NCBI GenBank assembly: GCA_009763385.1
Contig: CM019827.1
Location: forward strand, 109,767,204 to 109,831,203
Reading direction: 5' to 3'
DNA length: 64,000 nucleotides
DNA from: Coix lacryma-jobi var. lacryma-jobi
Lineage: Eukaryota > Streptophyta > Magnoliopsida > Poales > Poaceae
Shown here: positions 33,201 through 45,352 of the stretch, one piece after another
Layout of the letters: every line of letters starts with the position of its first letter
How positions within the stretch are numbered: the first letter of the stretch is position 1
Made by a program: the position numbers and the translations under genes
The notes under the pieces: generated by a model
What the model was told of the DNA's origin: nothing
Databases searched by the model: none
Seen by the model: only the letters and a program-made list of their open reading frames with translations

Positions 33201-34324
33201 GGTAGAGACCTCGAGGTGGGGTGGATAAGCACGGCGAGCGCGTGCGCACTCGATTGCGCTCTGGCGGGGGTGATGGCGTGCAGCCGGGGCCTGGGCGCAG
33301 AGCTCGGCCGGCGATGGCCACGCGGCGGCGACGCGCTGGGCACTGTAGGGGACGGGAGCGGGGTCAACTGTGCGCGTGCGGGTGCGAAATGATGGTGGCG
33401 ACAATGGCGGCAGGTTGGTGGCGCGTGGGGAGCAGCCAGACGCGCTGCAGGCGCAGCGCCGGCGCCATGGCCGGGCCCCCCCCCCCCCCCTTGGCCCTAG
33501 CTGGAAGAAGAACAGTGCTAGGGGATAGGGTTTGACTTTGCTGGTTTCTGTATTTTGCAAATATCTTCCAAAATTTGAACTGCGCGACAAAAACTCAAAA
33601 TACCAAAGTTGTTCAGAAAAAAGAGATCTACAACTTCTTCAATATGAACATTTTCAAATTCCAAATAGTTTTTGAACTATATTCAAAAACAGAAAAGGGG
33701 ACACTTTTCAAATTTGATTCAAATCAAAATTACTTTGGATTTCAAACTGAAACTTGAAAATCTTTATATATGAAAGTTGTTCCATTTGACAAAACCTACA
33801 ACTTTGCTAATATACACTTTTTCTGAAACTCAATAGTTTTTGAATAAATTTTGAAAACTCAAAAAGGGACAAAAACTGGAGTTTGAATGAATTTGAAATT
33901 ACTTCAAATTTTATATAGAACTTTGAAAATCTGTAAATACCAAAGTTGTTTCTCTTGGCCAGATCTACAACTTTGCTTTTTGGACCAACCTCAAATTTGA
34001 ATAATTTTGAATTACAAAAAGAGGGATAAAATCCAGGGTTTGGAAATCAGGGTTTTGCAAAAGGGAAAATCAAATCAAATCTGATTTTGAACTTTGATCA
34101 ATGCAGCAAACATCAGGGCACTAAATTTGAACAAGAATTAAATAGAACTAGGCACAGAGGTGAAATTACCATTTTGCCCTTATAGAGAGAATTGGGCTTT
34201 TAGGGTTTTTGAAAAGGGAACCAAAGCATAGCAATTAGGCAAATCAAATGCATCACAGGAAATGATTAATGCTTAAGATGATGACATGTCAAGTTAATTA
34301 CATTTAAACACCAGGGGTGTTACA
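30255..34324 (-). repeat. 3' LTR of the - strand Tekay-like element
   Basis: 4070 bp; + strand TGTGACGGAACAACC to GGGGTGTTACA. It aligns along its length with the LTR at 40003-44087. In the first ~190 bp I count three substitutions and one single-base deletion. The GC-rich block is about 32640-33500, including a run of 12 Cs near 33479. ORFs in the block are not supported as proteins. The AT-rich part 33540-34320 holds repeated AAATTTGA-type words. Confidence 0.92.
33178..33185 (-). promoter_or_regulatory. TATA box in the left LTR (- strand)
   Basis: The - strand reads CTATAAAA within GC-rich sequence (GCGGCTATAAAACGGCC). The identical sequence occurs in the right LTR, where it would drive the element. 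Confidence 0.65.
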
Positions 34325-34341
34325 GCCTTCCCCCCTAAAAG
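34325..34341 (-). other. Polypurine tract of the - strand Tekay-like element
   Basis: The - strand reads CTTTTAGGGGGGAAGGC immediately before the 3' LTR start TGTAACACCCC. A clear purine run in the expected place. Confidence 0.85.
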
Positions 34342-34394
34342 AAATCTCGCCCCGAGATTCCACGTCTTAAGAAGGAAAAGGCAAAACCTTACAT

Positions 34395-37300
34395 CTACAG
34401 AGATTCGAGAAAGTCGGGATAGTTCTTTGCTAAGAAGTCTTCGGATTCCCAGGTGGCTTCTTCTTCAGAGTGCTGGTTCCACTGGATCTTGTACCATCTT
34501 GTGGTGGTTCTTCGGGTAACACGATCCTTGTGATCCAACACGCGAACTGGATACTCAGTGTATGACAGATCTGGTTCTAGCTCAACGCCTTCAACTTCAA
34601 CCACATGTTCAGGTACTCGGAGACACTTCTTGAGTTGGGAGACATGAAACACATTATGAACTGCTGAAAGATGATCGGGCAAACTCAGCTTGTAAGCTAC
34701 CTTGCCACAACGATCCAGAATCTCAAAGGGACCAATGTAGCGGGGTGCTAACTTTCCTTTGACTCCAAAACGAGTGACTCCTTTAGTGGGTGAGACCTTC
34801 AGGTACACATAATCTCCAATCTGGAACTGCAGAGGTCGACGTCCCTTGTCAGCATAACTTTTCTGTCGAGACTGTGCAATCTTCATGTTCTCTTGTATAT
34901 GCTTGACTTTCTCTTCCATATCTTTTACTAGGTCAACTCCAAAGAATTCTCTCTCTCCGGGTTCAGACCAATTGAGAGGTGTACGACAACGACGACCGTA
35001 CAGTGCTTCAAAGGGTGCCATTTTGATGCTCTCTTGGTAACTGTTATTATATGAGAACTCTGCCAAGGGCAAACACTGATCCCAAGTATCTGCGAAGGTA
35101 AGCACACAGGCTCTCAACATATCTTCTAACACTTGGTTGACTCTCTCAGTCTGTCCATCAGTCTGCGGATGATAAGCCGTGCTATACAATAGCTTGGTTC
35201 CAAGTGAGGCATGGAACGCTTTCCAGAACTTAGCGACAAACTGAGTACCACGATCTGAGATGATGGTCTTGGGTATGCCATGGAGCTTCACTATGTTGTT
35301 TTTGTACAAGGTGGCATAAGTTGGGGCGGTATAACTTGTTTTGACCGGTAGGAAGTGAGCTTGCTTCGTGAGACGGTCCACTATCACCCAAATGGAATCG
35401 AATCCCTTTTGAGTCTTGGGTAATCCATTGATAAAATCCATGCTGACATCCTCCCATTTCCAACCAGGTACTGACAAAGGTTGCAGCTCTCCTCCGGGCT
35501 TCATATGCACAGCCTTGACTTTCTGACATGTATCGCAACGAGCGACATGTCGAGCGATTTCGATCTTCATCTTTGTCCACCAGAATTTTTGCTTCAAGTC
35601 TTGGTACATCTTGTTGCTGCCAGGATGGATGGCAAATCTGGTTGAGTGTGCTTCATCAAGGATTATCTGTCTCAGCTCAGGTACCTTGGGAACTACCAGA
35701 CGGTTCTTGAACCATACCACTCCTTCATCATCAATCCTGAAACAGTCGGCTTTTCCAGCTCGAACCTTTTCGCTGATGTGCTTGATTCCGGGGTTATCTT
35801 TCTGTGCAGCTATGATCTGTTCTCTGATAGAGGTTTCTACTCTGACATTGCCTAGACTTCCTTGTGGAACCATTTCAATACCCAGCTTCTCTAGTTCATA
35901 GCATAGGGAAGATTCATAGGATTTCATAACCAGGCAGTTACAGTATGACTTGCGACTGAGTGCATCGGCGACCACATTCGCCTTACCCGGATGGTAATGC
36001 ACTTCGATATCATAGTCCTTGATTAACTCAAGCCATCTTCGCTGCCTCATGTTCAGCTCTTCTTGGGTGAAGATATACTTCAGGCTCTTGTGATCTGTGT
36101 ACACATTGCAGGTACTGCCCAACAGATAATGACGCCATATCTTCAAGGCATGAACCACTGCTGCTAACTCAAGATCATGAGTTGGATAATTTTCCTCATG
36201 TCGCTTAAGCTGCCGCGAGGCATAAGCGATCACTCTTCCTTCTTGCATCAACACGCAACCCAAACCAGTACCAGATGCATCACAGTAGACATCAAAGGGC
36301 TTCTCGACGTTCGGCTGAGCTAGCACTGGTGACGTGGTTAACAATTTCTTCAAAGTCTGAAAAGCTTGTTCACAAGCTGGTGACCAAAAGAACTTCACAG
36401 AATTCTTCAGCAACTCGGTGATAGGCTTGGCGATTCTGGAGAAATCTGGGATGAATCGACGATAATATCCAGCCATTCCCATAAAACTGCGGACCTTGTG
36501 AACAGAGGTAGGTGGCTTCCAATCCAGGATATCTGACACTTTTCCGGGGGTCGACTGACACACCTTCAGCGGATAGGACATGACCAAGAAACTGTATCTG
36601 ATCTAACCAGAACTCACATTTACTGAACTTAGCATAGAGCTGATGGTCTCTGAGACGGGATAGAACGATACGAAGATGCTCGGCGTGATCTTCAGGGGTT
36701 TTTGAGTAGACAAGGATGTCGTCAATGAACACGACCACGAATTTATCAAGCTCTGGCATGAACACAGAGTTCATGAGGTACATGAAATGAGCGGGTGCAT
36801 TGGTCAATCCGAAAGACATGACCAAATACTCATATAGGCCGTATCTGGTGGTGAAAGCTGTTTTAGGAATATCTTCAGGACGAATTTTTATTTGGTGGTA
36901 GCCGGATCTGAGATCGATCTTGGAGAATACTTTGGCTCCAGCTAACTGGTCAAAGAGAAGATCAATCCGAGGCAAGGGATATTTGTTTTTGATGGTGACC
37001 TCATTGAGTGGGCGATAATCAATGCACATTCTGAGAGTCTTGTCTTTCTTCTTTACAAAGATTGCAGGACAGCCCCAAGGAGACGAGCTTGGGCGAATGA
37101 AACCCTTGTCCAACAAATCTTGTAATTGGATTTTTAGTTCTGCCAACTCTCTGGGAGGCATTCGATAAGCTCTGCGGGATATAGGAGCAGTCCCGGGCTT
37201 TAGCTCTATGGCAAACTCAACGTCACGGTCAGGAGGCAGACCAGGCAAATCCTCAGGAAAAACATCAGGGAATTCACAAACCACGGGGATGTCCCGGGTT

Positions 37301-38853
37301 TCCAGAACATAGGCGGTGTTTATTTGAGTGGCTGCTGGTTTTTGAGGCATTGGAAGTTGGAGAAGGAGTTTGGCGGTACTGTTAGGAATATCCACTCTCA
37401 CAACTCTATTCAGGATGTCGATCATGGCTTTATACTGACACATCCAATTCATGCCTAGGATGACATCTATCTCCTGATCATGAAGCACTATCATGGTGGT
37501 GGGAAATACATGTTCCCCCAACCTTACTGGTATACTGCGAACCACCTCTTTGGTGATTATACGCCCTCCAGGCGATAAAATGCAAAAACTTTCTTTCAAC
37601 TCCCCAATTGATATGTCATGCTTAGAGACGAAGGTACGACTGATGAAAGAATGCGATGCACCAGAATCAAACAACACAACTGCAGGATGATTGGCAACGG
37701 GAAACCTACCGATCATGACGGGCTCCCCTTCTGGAATATCGCTGACAGTGGTGTAGTAGACTTGCCCGTGCTTCTTGACGAACTTGCCCTTCTGCACTTG
37801 CTGCTGCGGAGCACGGTGTTGCTGCTGCTGTGGTCCTCCAGGACCCTTCTGAAAGTTCTGAGCAGGCTTCTTGGGCTTTGGGCACTCACGAGACCAGTGG
37901 CCAAGTTGACCACAGTTGTAGCAGGGATGGTTATAGGCGGTTTGTGGGGTGGTGATACGAACACCTGGGGCGTTCGGCTGAGTGGCACTTTGTTGGTTGG
38001 CGTTGTGGGTGGTAGCCGCGGTACGGACAACCACTTGCTGGTGAGGGTAAGGTGGACGGTTGTGGTGGTGACTAGGATGATATATGACCCTCTGGCGCTT
38101 GTGATTGCCAGAGTGGCTGCTAGATCCTGCTTTCTTCTTCTTCTTCTCCTCTTGGTACTGACGGTTACTCTCTTCAAAAGCAACTGCCCGGTCAACAGCC
38201 TCATGATAAGAACCGGTCAGGTTGTTTGACATGCTTCTGCGGATCTTAGGGTGCAATCCCCTAAGGAAACAGTCTCTCTTCTTCTCATCCGTGTTGACAT
38301 ATTCCGCTGCATACTGACTCAGATGGTTGAATTGACCCACATACTGCATCACTGTGGAGTCCTTCTGCTGCAGGGCTAGGAACTGATCAAGCTTCATCTT
38401 CATCAGACCTGATGGGATGTGGTGTGCACGGAAAGCGGTGCGGAACTCTTCCCAGGTCAACTCATGACCTTCAGGCTGGGCAGCCAAGAGGTTGGCATAC
38501 CAAGCACTTGCTGGGCCACGAAGCTGCTGCGAAGCAAACCGGGGCTTCTGGATTTCAGTGCATCGGATGAGACCAAACTTCTGCTCCATGGTGCGGAGCC
38601 AATCATCAGCTTCGAGGGGTTCATCGGCTCTGGTGAAAACCGGTGGACGGGTTTCAGTGAAATCCACATAGGTGGTCTCTTGGTTGTGACGACCACGGTG
38701 ACCAACATTCTGCTGTCCTTGGTTCTGAGCCATCAGATTGGCAGCGGCGGCCAGGGCTGCAATGGCATCTGCTAGGGTAGCTGGTACAGGTGGAGGGTTT
38801 GGGAGACGGTCACCTCCAGCACCTCCAGCTCCGGTACGGGTGTTCACAGGCAT
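34395..38853 (-). CDS. Gag-Pol polyprotein of the Tekay-like chromovirus, one frameshift
   Basis: The ATG at 38853-38851 (MPVNTRTG) follows a CAG. Order on the - strand: capsid-type gag (about 38620-38180), zinc knuckle CYNCGQLGHWSREC (about 37923-37882), protease LFDSGASHSF (about 37676-37640), RT with FIDDILVYS (about 36732-36706), RNase H (about 36300-36020), integrase HHCC (about 35640-35520) and core (VSMDF, IISDRGTQF, GQTERVNQ; about 35450-35100), and chromodomain (about 34570-34400, WYKIQWNQ, ATWESEDFL). A five-G run on + at 36546-36550 holds one base too many; the 5' frame (to 36370) and 3' frame (from 36587) overlap there. All catalytic residues I looked for are present. Either a young dead copy or a sequencing error. 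Confidence 0.92.
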
Positions 38854-39077
38854 CTGTATAAGCAACTCGGAACTCAGCATAAAAGGACAAAGGTTCTGAA
38901 ACGACCGATTGATAGCTTCATTGATACAAAGATAGCTGGCTTGATAAAGATGACAACAGACTGATAAGGGAAAAGGTACGAAAAGAAAGATACATGCCAG
39001 ACTTGGCAACAGACAGACTAACGCCCCCAAACCTAGCCTAAGGTTTTAGGTAAGCAGATGGTACAGACACAAGGAGT
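38854..39077 (-). other. Spacer between pre-gag ORF and gag
   Basis: 224 non-coding bases. On the - strand it ends TTGCTTATACAG directly before the gag ATG, again resembling a 3' splice site. Confidence 0.5.
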
Positions 39078-39685
39078 CTAGTCGTCATCGATGAAGATCA
39101 ACTCTTCGTCATCATCATCATCCTCGATGATAAGCTCAGGCTCTTCCTCCTCATCTTCATCTTCAACGTGGACATCTTCAGCAGGTTCCGCTTCCTCATT
39201 CTGATCGGGCTCGTGTTCCACTTCAGGTTCCTCCACGACTCCGTCTTCGGGGTCCCAGTCAACTGGTGGAATCACGGGGTGAAGCTGGTTGTGCAGGCTG
39301 GTGTACTTCCTCATGAAGCATATCATTGAACTGCTCGATCTGGGCGTGTACTGCTGCAGTCCATGGAGCTGGGCTCTGGTGACATCCTCTCGGTCCATGT
39401 TGCATCACGCTCCTGATACGCGCGAACCACATTCTGGTTAGCTTCCTCAAGAGCGGCTCATGTCTCGTAGAACTCCAGGCGGGAAAGGTAGAAGTCATGC
39501 TCCATGTTCTCCATCTCAGCCTTCAGGTTCTTGATTTCCTCCTTCAGCTGTTTGCGGTACGACGGGAAAACGACGACCTTGGAGGAATTCTCCAGTCTCT
39601 TCTCCGGGCGTGGCGCCAGCTGGTTGACGGCGGCACAACCGTTTGGTCCATCGACTTGCGGGCGGTCCAGCTTGATGCGAGCCAT
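39078..39685 (-). pseudogene. Pre-gag ORF region of the - strand Tekay-like element
   Basis: The ATG at 39685-39683 starts MARIKLDRPQVDGPNG, then a Lys/Glu-rich likely coiled coil (KQLKEEIKNLKAEMENMEHD), and meets TGA at 39457-39455. The same frame continues helix-like for about 25 codons. After a frame change before 39398, a strongly acidic C-terminus (E/D runs, ending EELIFIDDD) reaches a stop at 39078-39080. It lies between PBS and gag, the same place as the unknown ORF of the neighbouring Tekay-like element, but I see no clear similarity between the two. Function unknown; broken by at least one stop and one frameshift. Confidence 0.55.
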
Positions 39686-39987
39686 ATCTGGACAAGAGGT
39701 TATAGAATGGAAAGGCTAGCAAGAAAGGTATAGGTCACTATCCCAAACGAACTCATTTATATAACTTAAGTGAATATGACATGATGCATGAATCGTTCCT
39801 ACGGAACAAGGTAATGCAATACTTAACATATATATGGGCTTAAAACATGTTGTTCCACTAGCTAGTGTTGCCATAAGAGGGACAAGATGAGAGAAGCAAT
39901 TTGGACTCAAAATAGTCATTTAGTTTGTTTGGACTAAAAGAACTTTTGAAGTTTTCGCAAAAAAACACCTGCAACGTTAAGTGAGAT

Positions 39988-39999
39988 GCTCCGATACCA
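39988..39999 (-). other. Primer binding site of the - strand Tekay-like element
   Basis: The - strand reads TGGTATCGGAGC three bases after the 5' LTR end, one base from the common initiator-Met tRNA site. Fixes orientation and the LTR boundary at 40003. Confidence 0.88.
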
Positions 40000-40002
40000 C
40001 TC

Positions 40003-43000
40003 TGTGACGGAACGACCCTAATCCCATGGCCCACGTGTCCCTGTCAACCTCTGACAGCCGAACCCATGTTCCATGTGATTAAGACCTGTTCGCCACCGGG
40101 CTACATCAGCGCCCAATGTCCGCAGGATCATCTCACAAATCGGTTACAGCATTGCATACTTTTACAAATAACATCGAATAAAGAGCGGAAGACTTAAATA
40201 ACATTAGTTTTACAAAACGAGGTTTCAAATGAGGTAAGGAGTACGGTTATTACAAACCATTGTTCGGGTGATTCAAAGTAGACAACGTAGCGGAAACATT
40301 AACATAAAGATACATGTAACACCCACCCGAGGGTGCACATTTACTCATCGCCTCATCGGCCTCTTCCTGGACGAAGGTCACGCAACAGGTTGCGAGACAC
40401 ATCGGGTCTCAGGCATACCTGCAACATGGGTAACAAACCCTGAGTAACTGGGGTACTCAACAAGACTTACCCGACTAAAGAAAAAGGAGAAGACTCAGGA
40501 ATGAGAGGCTTAGGGTAGTCAAGGTAAGGCTTAAGCAAGATCAAGTATTTTGCAGAAAAGCATTTTGGTAAACCTATTTATTTTGAAAGATTCAGTATTC
40601 CTCAATTCTTCATCATTCATGGTTCATTTTACATTTCAAAAACATTCCTAGTTGAGAACCACTCTCCGTTGACAGTCAGTGGACCAAGTCTCCATAACCG
40701 AGGGCAACGTTAATCCGGATAAATAATACTCAGCTGAGGATCCCTATCCACACTGCATATGTAGCACCCAAGCTTGCATATGCCAACTCGTCTACCACGA
40801 TTCCTCCAAGATTGGGCCCGGTCCTACGCCACCCGGAAGTACAGTACACCCACCAATCCGGGACTTTAAACCCACGTGGGACATGACTACTTCCGCCATC
40901 TCTCCACTCCCAGTGCGCGGTTTGTCGGTCCAATAAAGGATTCCTTAGAGCCAGAGCTTTCCGAAGTATGTGAATAGTTACAAGTCTTGACCAGCAGGCC
41001 CCATACGGATGGTCCCTAATTTTCCAGCCAGAACTATACCTTGGTCATATCTCACCCAAGCGTAATAGTCCTGTCAGTTTTTCAACCATGTCCCGGTCGG
41101 TGTCAACTGTTGAGTCCTGGACTACAACATGACGGCACCGTACGCTCGGACAACCTCTCCTCGTTATTGACTAGGTACGGATCAGATACCTAGCCAACAG
41201 CCGGGAGTAAGACCAAAACTCCCAAACATTCCTTAAGTGATCACTCTTTAAAATTGACATTTTATTGCAAAGTCTAATTCAATAAGCATTGCTAAGCTTT
41301 TTTTTCAAATACTTTTGAAAAGCAGGTATCGGGTGTATCAGTGGTCAAGGTGGATAGGCATCAATTAGGATAGCACACAACTCCTACAAACCTAATGCAA
41401 TAATTTAACTCAAAAGCATTTAAGGAAATCATTTTATAAATTCAAGGAAAGGGTTAAATGCACCGGGGCTTGCCTTGGATGGCAAAAGAGAGCAGACTCG
41501 GGGTGGTAGGTATAGGGTCGGAGCTCGGGGTCGCCTCGGGAGTTGGTTCGTCAACAGCGGCCCTCGACTCTGGTACCTTCTTCGTCAACTATACGGATGC
41601 AATGATGAATGCTTATGAGAATGATGATATGGACTTATGGTGCAAGACAATTCCACTGATTCTAGATTACTTTTAAACAAAGCATAATTGAAATCTAGGT
41701 TGAGCATCAAAGGTAACCATTTCTTCCTTAAGCAATATTGATTAAACTAGACCTTATTATAATTATCCTAAGCATCATCCAAACATAGCATCACAAACAT
41801 CATAGACCAAAGGGTAGGGGTCTATGAACATCAATCAATCCAAAGATCCACATCATTAAACACTTATTACCAACCCTAATCCATCTTTTCTATTTTTCTT
41901 TAATTTATTTAAAAGGTCATTTTATGAAGTTGCTCCAAAAATTACCAAATTAATCACATAAGTTCATTAAGGCATAAACAGATGGCAAAACAAGTTTCAT
42001 AATTTTTGGAGGTCATTAAGGTGCTCAATTAAATCTAAACATTTAATTAACAAAAGACACTATTCCTTAATTAAAATAAATGCTCAAAAATCAACTTGCT
42101 CCAAAGTCTTCAAAATTTTACCAGAGGTTCAGCATGTTATAACAAGGTCACAAAAATTTATCTTAAGATTTTTGGAGTTATAGATCACTCTCCAAAAATA
42201 CCAAAACCTTCATTTTTCAATTAAAAGGGGAATTTTACATTTTCAAATTTTTGCACAAAACTCAAGTTTCATATTTTTCTAAAATACTACAGAGCATAAA
42301 GAGTCTACCACAAAAAATTTCGGAATTTTTTGGATCAACACAGAAAATCATACAAAAAAGAGAAAACCGAACACTATTCATAACTTAGAAATAAAAAGGA
42401 AAAGGACACGGCGGCGGGAGCTCGTCGCCGGCGACCATAGACGGGCGGCGCTCGGCACGCCGGCCAAACCAGGGGATCCGGGGCGAAACCAAGAGCACAG
42501 GGAGCACCAGAGAGCTCACCGGAGTCGATTGGGCAGCTCGGTGAGGGACGGGGATGGACGGAGCGATGCGGAGGTCGGCGGGAAGCGGCGGACGGCACAC
42601 GGCGGTGATCGTCGCGCCGGCGGTTCTGCGCAAGATAAGCGACCACGGGGGCCGGGTTAGAGTCGCACGGAGTCAAGGAACACGACACGGGGGTCGGTGA
42701 GGGATGATCATGGCCGGAGACGACGAATTTCACGAACCCGAGCTCGCCGGGTTCTCGCCGGAGATGACAACGGCGAGCTAACGCCGGGGATTGAGGGCGG
42801 GGGTAGAGGTGAAATTGGAGGGTGGGGAAGCAGCACCAGAACACGGCGGAGCTGCTGAGCTAGGTGGTTGAGCACGGGAGGCTCTGGAGTGAGGTGGCGA
42901 CGGCGGCGGAGCTGAGGGAGAGAGGGTCGGGCTCCGGCGGCCGTTTTATAGCCGCGGCCAGAGGCCGGTAGAGATAGAGACCTCGAGGTGGGGTGGATAA

Positions 43001-44087
43001 GCACGGCGAGCGCGTGCGCACTCGATTGCGCTCTTGACGGGGGTGATGGCGTGCAGCCAGGGCGGTGCGCAACTTGGCCGGCAATGGCCACGCGGCGGCG
43101 GCGCGCTAGGCACGATAGGGGACGGGAGCGGGGTCAACTGTGCGCGTGCGGGTGCGAAATGATGGTGGCGACAACGGCGGCAGGTTGGTGGCGCGGGGGA
43201 GCAGCCAGACGCGCTGCAGGCGCAGCGCCGGCGCCATGGCCGCCCCCCCCCCCCCTTGGCCCTAGCTGGAAGAAGAACAGTGCTAGGGGATAGGGTTTGA
43301 CTTGCTGGTTTCTGTATTTTGCAAATTTCTCCCAAAACTTGAACTGTGCGGACAAAAACTCAAAATACCAAAGTTGCTCAGAAAAATGAGATCTACAACT
43401 TTGTCAATAAGAACATTTTCAAATTCCAAATAGTTTTGAACTATATTCAAAACAGAAAAGGGGACACTTTTCAAATTTGATTCAAATCAAAATTACTTTG
43501 GATTTCCAACTGAAACTTGAAAATCTTTATATATGAAAGTTGTTCCATTTGACAAAACCTACAACTTTGCTAATATACACTTTTTCTGAAACTCAATAGT
43601 TTATGAAATAATTTTGAAAACTCAAAAAGGGACAAAACTGGAGTTGAAAGAATTTGAAATTACTTCAATATTTATATAGAACTTTGAAAATCTGTAAATA
43701 CCAAAGTTGTTTCTCTTGGCCATATCTACAACTTTGCTTTTTGGACCAACCTCAAATTCTGAATAATTTGAATTACAAAAAAGGGGATAAAAATCCAGGG
43801 TTTGGAAATCAGGGTTTTGCAAAAGGGAAAAAAAAATCAAATCTGATCTTTGAACTTTGATGAATGCAGCAAACATCAGGGCACTAAATCTGAACAAGAA
43901 TTAAATAGAACTAGGCACAGAGGTGAAATTACCATTTTGCCTTATAGAGAGAATTGGGCTTTTAGGGTTTTTGAAAAGGGGAAACAAAGCATAACAATTA
44001 GGCAAATCAGATGCATCACAGGAAATGATTAATGCTTAAGATGATGACATGTCAAGTTAATTACATTTAAACACCAGGGGTGTTACA
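40003..44087 (-). repeat. 5' LTR of the - strand Tekay-like element
   Basis: 4085 bp, partner of 30255-34324. The TATA box CTATAAAA (- strand) is at 42944-42951 at the edge of the GC-rich block (about 42400-43260). Many differences between the LTRs are single-base indels in homopolymers. The right flank is ATAAT of a copia fragment. Confidence 0.92.
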
Positions 44088-45352
44088 ATAATGGAGGTCA
44101 CCAAGATCTTTGAGAGCAAAATCCTTTTTCAAATCACTGGGGAGAGCATTCACGGCTTCTTGTGATGAGCTTGCAACAATGATGTCATCCACATATACCA
44201 GGACAAAGATACTCAATTGCCCTTTGTTGTAGTAAAATAGTGAGGTGTCAGCCTTGGAAGGAACAAAACCAAGTTCAACCAGTTTGGCATAAAGGCGTGC
44301 ATACCAAGCTCGTGGAGCTTGTTTCAGCCCATAGATAGCTTTATCTAATTTACAAACATAACTGGGATGATGACGATCTGCATACTCGGGAGGTTGATCC
44401 ATGTAAACCTCTTCATTCAAAATTCCATGCAGGAAGGCATTTTGAACATCCAGCTGACGTAGAATCCATCCTTTGGACACAGCTACAGACAGGACAAGGC
44501 GTATTGTTGCCGCCTTGACAACTGGACTGAAGGTATCTTCATAGTCAAGACCATACTGTTGTCAATACCCTTTTGCTACTAGGCGAGCCTTGTAGCGACC
44601 AATGGATCCGTCTGACTTCCTTTTCACCTTATACACCCATTTGCACCCAATGACGTTCTTCCCCCTAGGCCGAGGCACAAGCCGCCATGTTTGATTTTGG
44701 AGAAGGGCTTCATGTTCAACATCCATGGCAGCAGCCCATCGTGGATCTTCCAGGGCAGCTTCGACGGTCACAGGTTCATCTGAGGAGGAGGCAAGCATAC
44801 CCCAGCGCACTATGCCATCGGTGAACTGCTTGGGCTTAGTGATGCCACATTGCAACCTTGTCATATGTTGTCAAGGCAGATCTTGAAAAGGAGCAGGCAC
44901 GACGGAAGACACAAGAGTGACAGGAGAGGATGCCGAGTTGAACCTTGCACCAGATCCACTACCACGCATGGGATCCTTCCAGCGGATCTGCTTGAGTGGA
45001 CGCGCCTGGATCAACTTGTGGTGGCGAAGCTGGCGCTTGTGGTGTCGAGCCAGGGGCATCGGCCGCAGAAGATCCCAACACAGTACCCTCGCGAGCAGAC
45101 GAGGACGATGTAGATGCGTTTGCACCAACAGCAGGGATATCAGCCTCGAACTCACCACTGCTTCCTGGAGGGGGACACATACGATGACGATGTTGTTGAA
45201 CATCAATTGCTGCACCTTGTGATCCCAACCTTGGTATAGATGGCACTGAATTTGTTCCTGCATCAAGAAGATCTTCACAGCCATTAAGTGCAGGGTTAAT
45301 CAGAGGAGGAGAATTCAAATGTTTGTCATACATCCTAGCATTCCTGAAGGTA
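44088..45352 (-). pseudogene. Ty1/copia pol fragment (reverse transcriptase)
   Basis: The - strand encodes a linker rich in S, P and A (about 45350-44960), then the RT N-terminus (about 44800-44565: NQTWRLVPRPRGKNVIGCKW, YKARLVAKGY). After a TGA at 44564-44562 the RT core follows (LDVQNAFLHG at about 44450, YGLKQAPRAWY, YVDDIIVASS at about 44200), broken off at 44088 by the Tekay-like LTR. Another TGA lies at 44871-44873. Integrase, RNase H and LTRs are missing. The motif style suggests an Ale/Retrofit-type lineage, tentatively. The catalytic YVDD is kept. Confidence 0.82.

Larger units (their letters stand above)
30255..44087 (-). mobile_element. Nearly intact Tekay-like chromovirus, - strand
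   Basis: A full-length LTR retrotransposon of 13.8 kb. The 5' LTR is 44087-40003, the PBS 39999-39988, a pre-gag ORF region 39685-39078, gag-pol 38853-34395, the PPT just right of 34324, and the 3' LTR 34324-30255. Domain order gag, protease, RT, RNase H, integrase, chromodomain is the chromovirus order; chromodomains steer integration to modified chromatin. Only one frameshift is seen in gag-pol. The flanking pentamers differ (TGCCC left, ATAAT right), and the two flanks belong to different elements. Confidence 0.92.
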
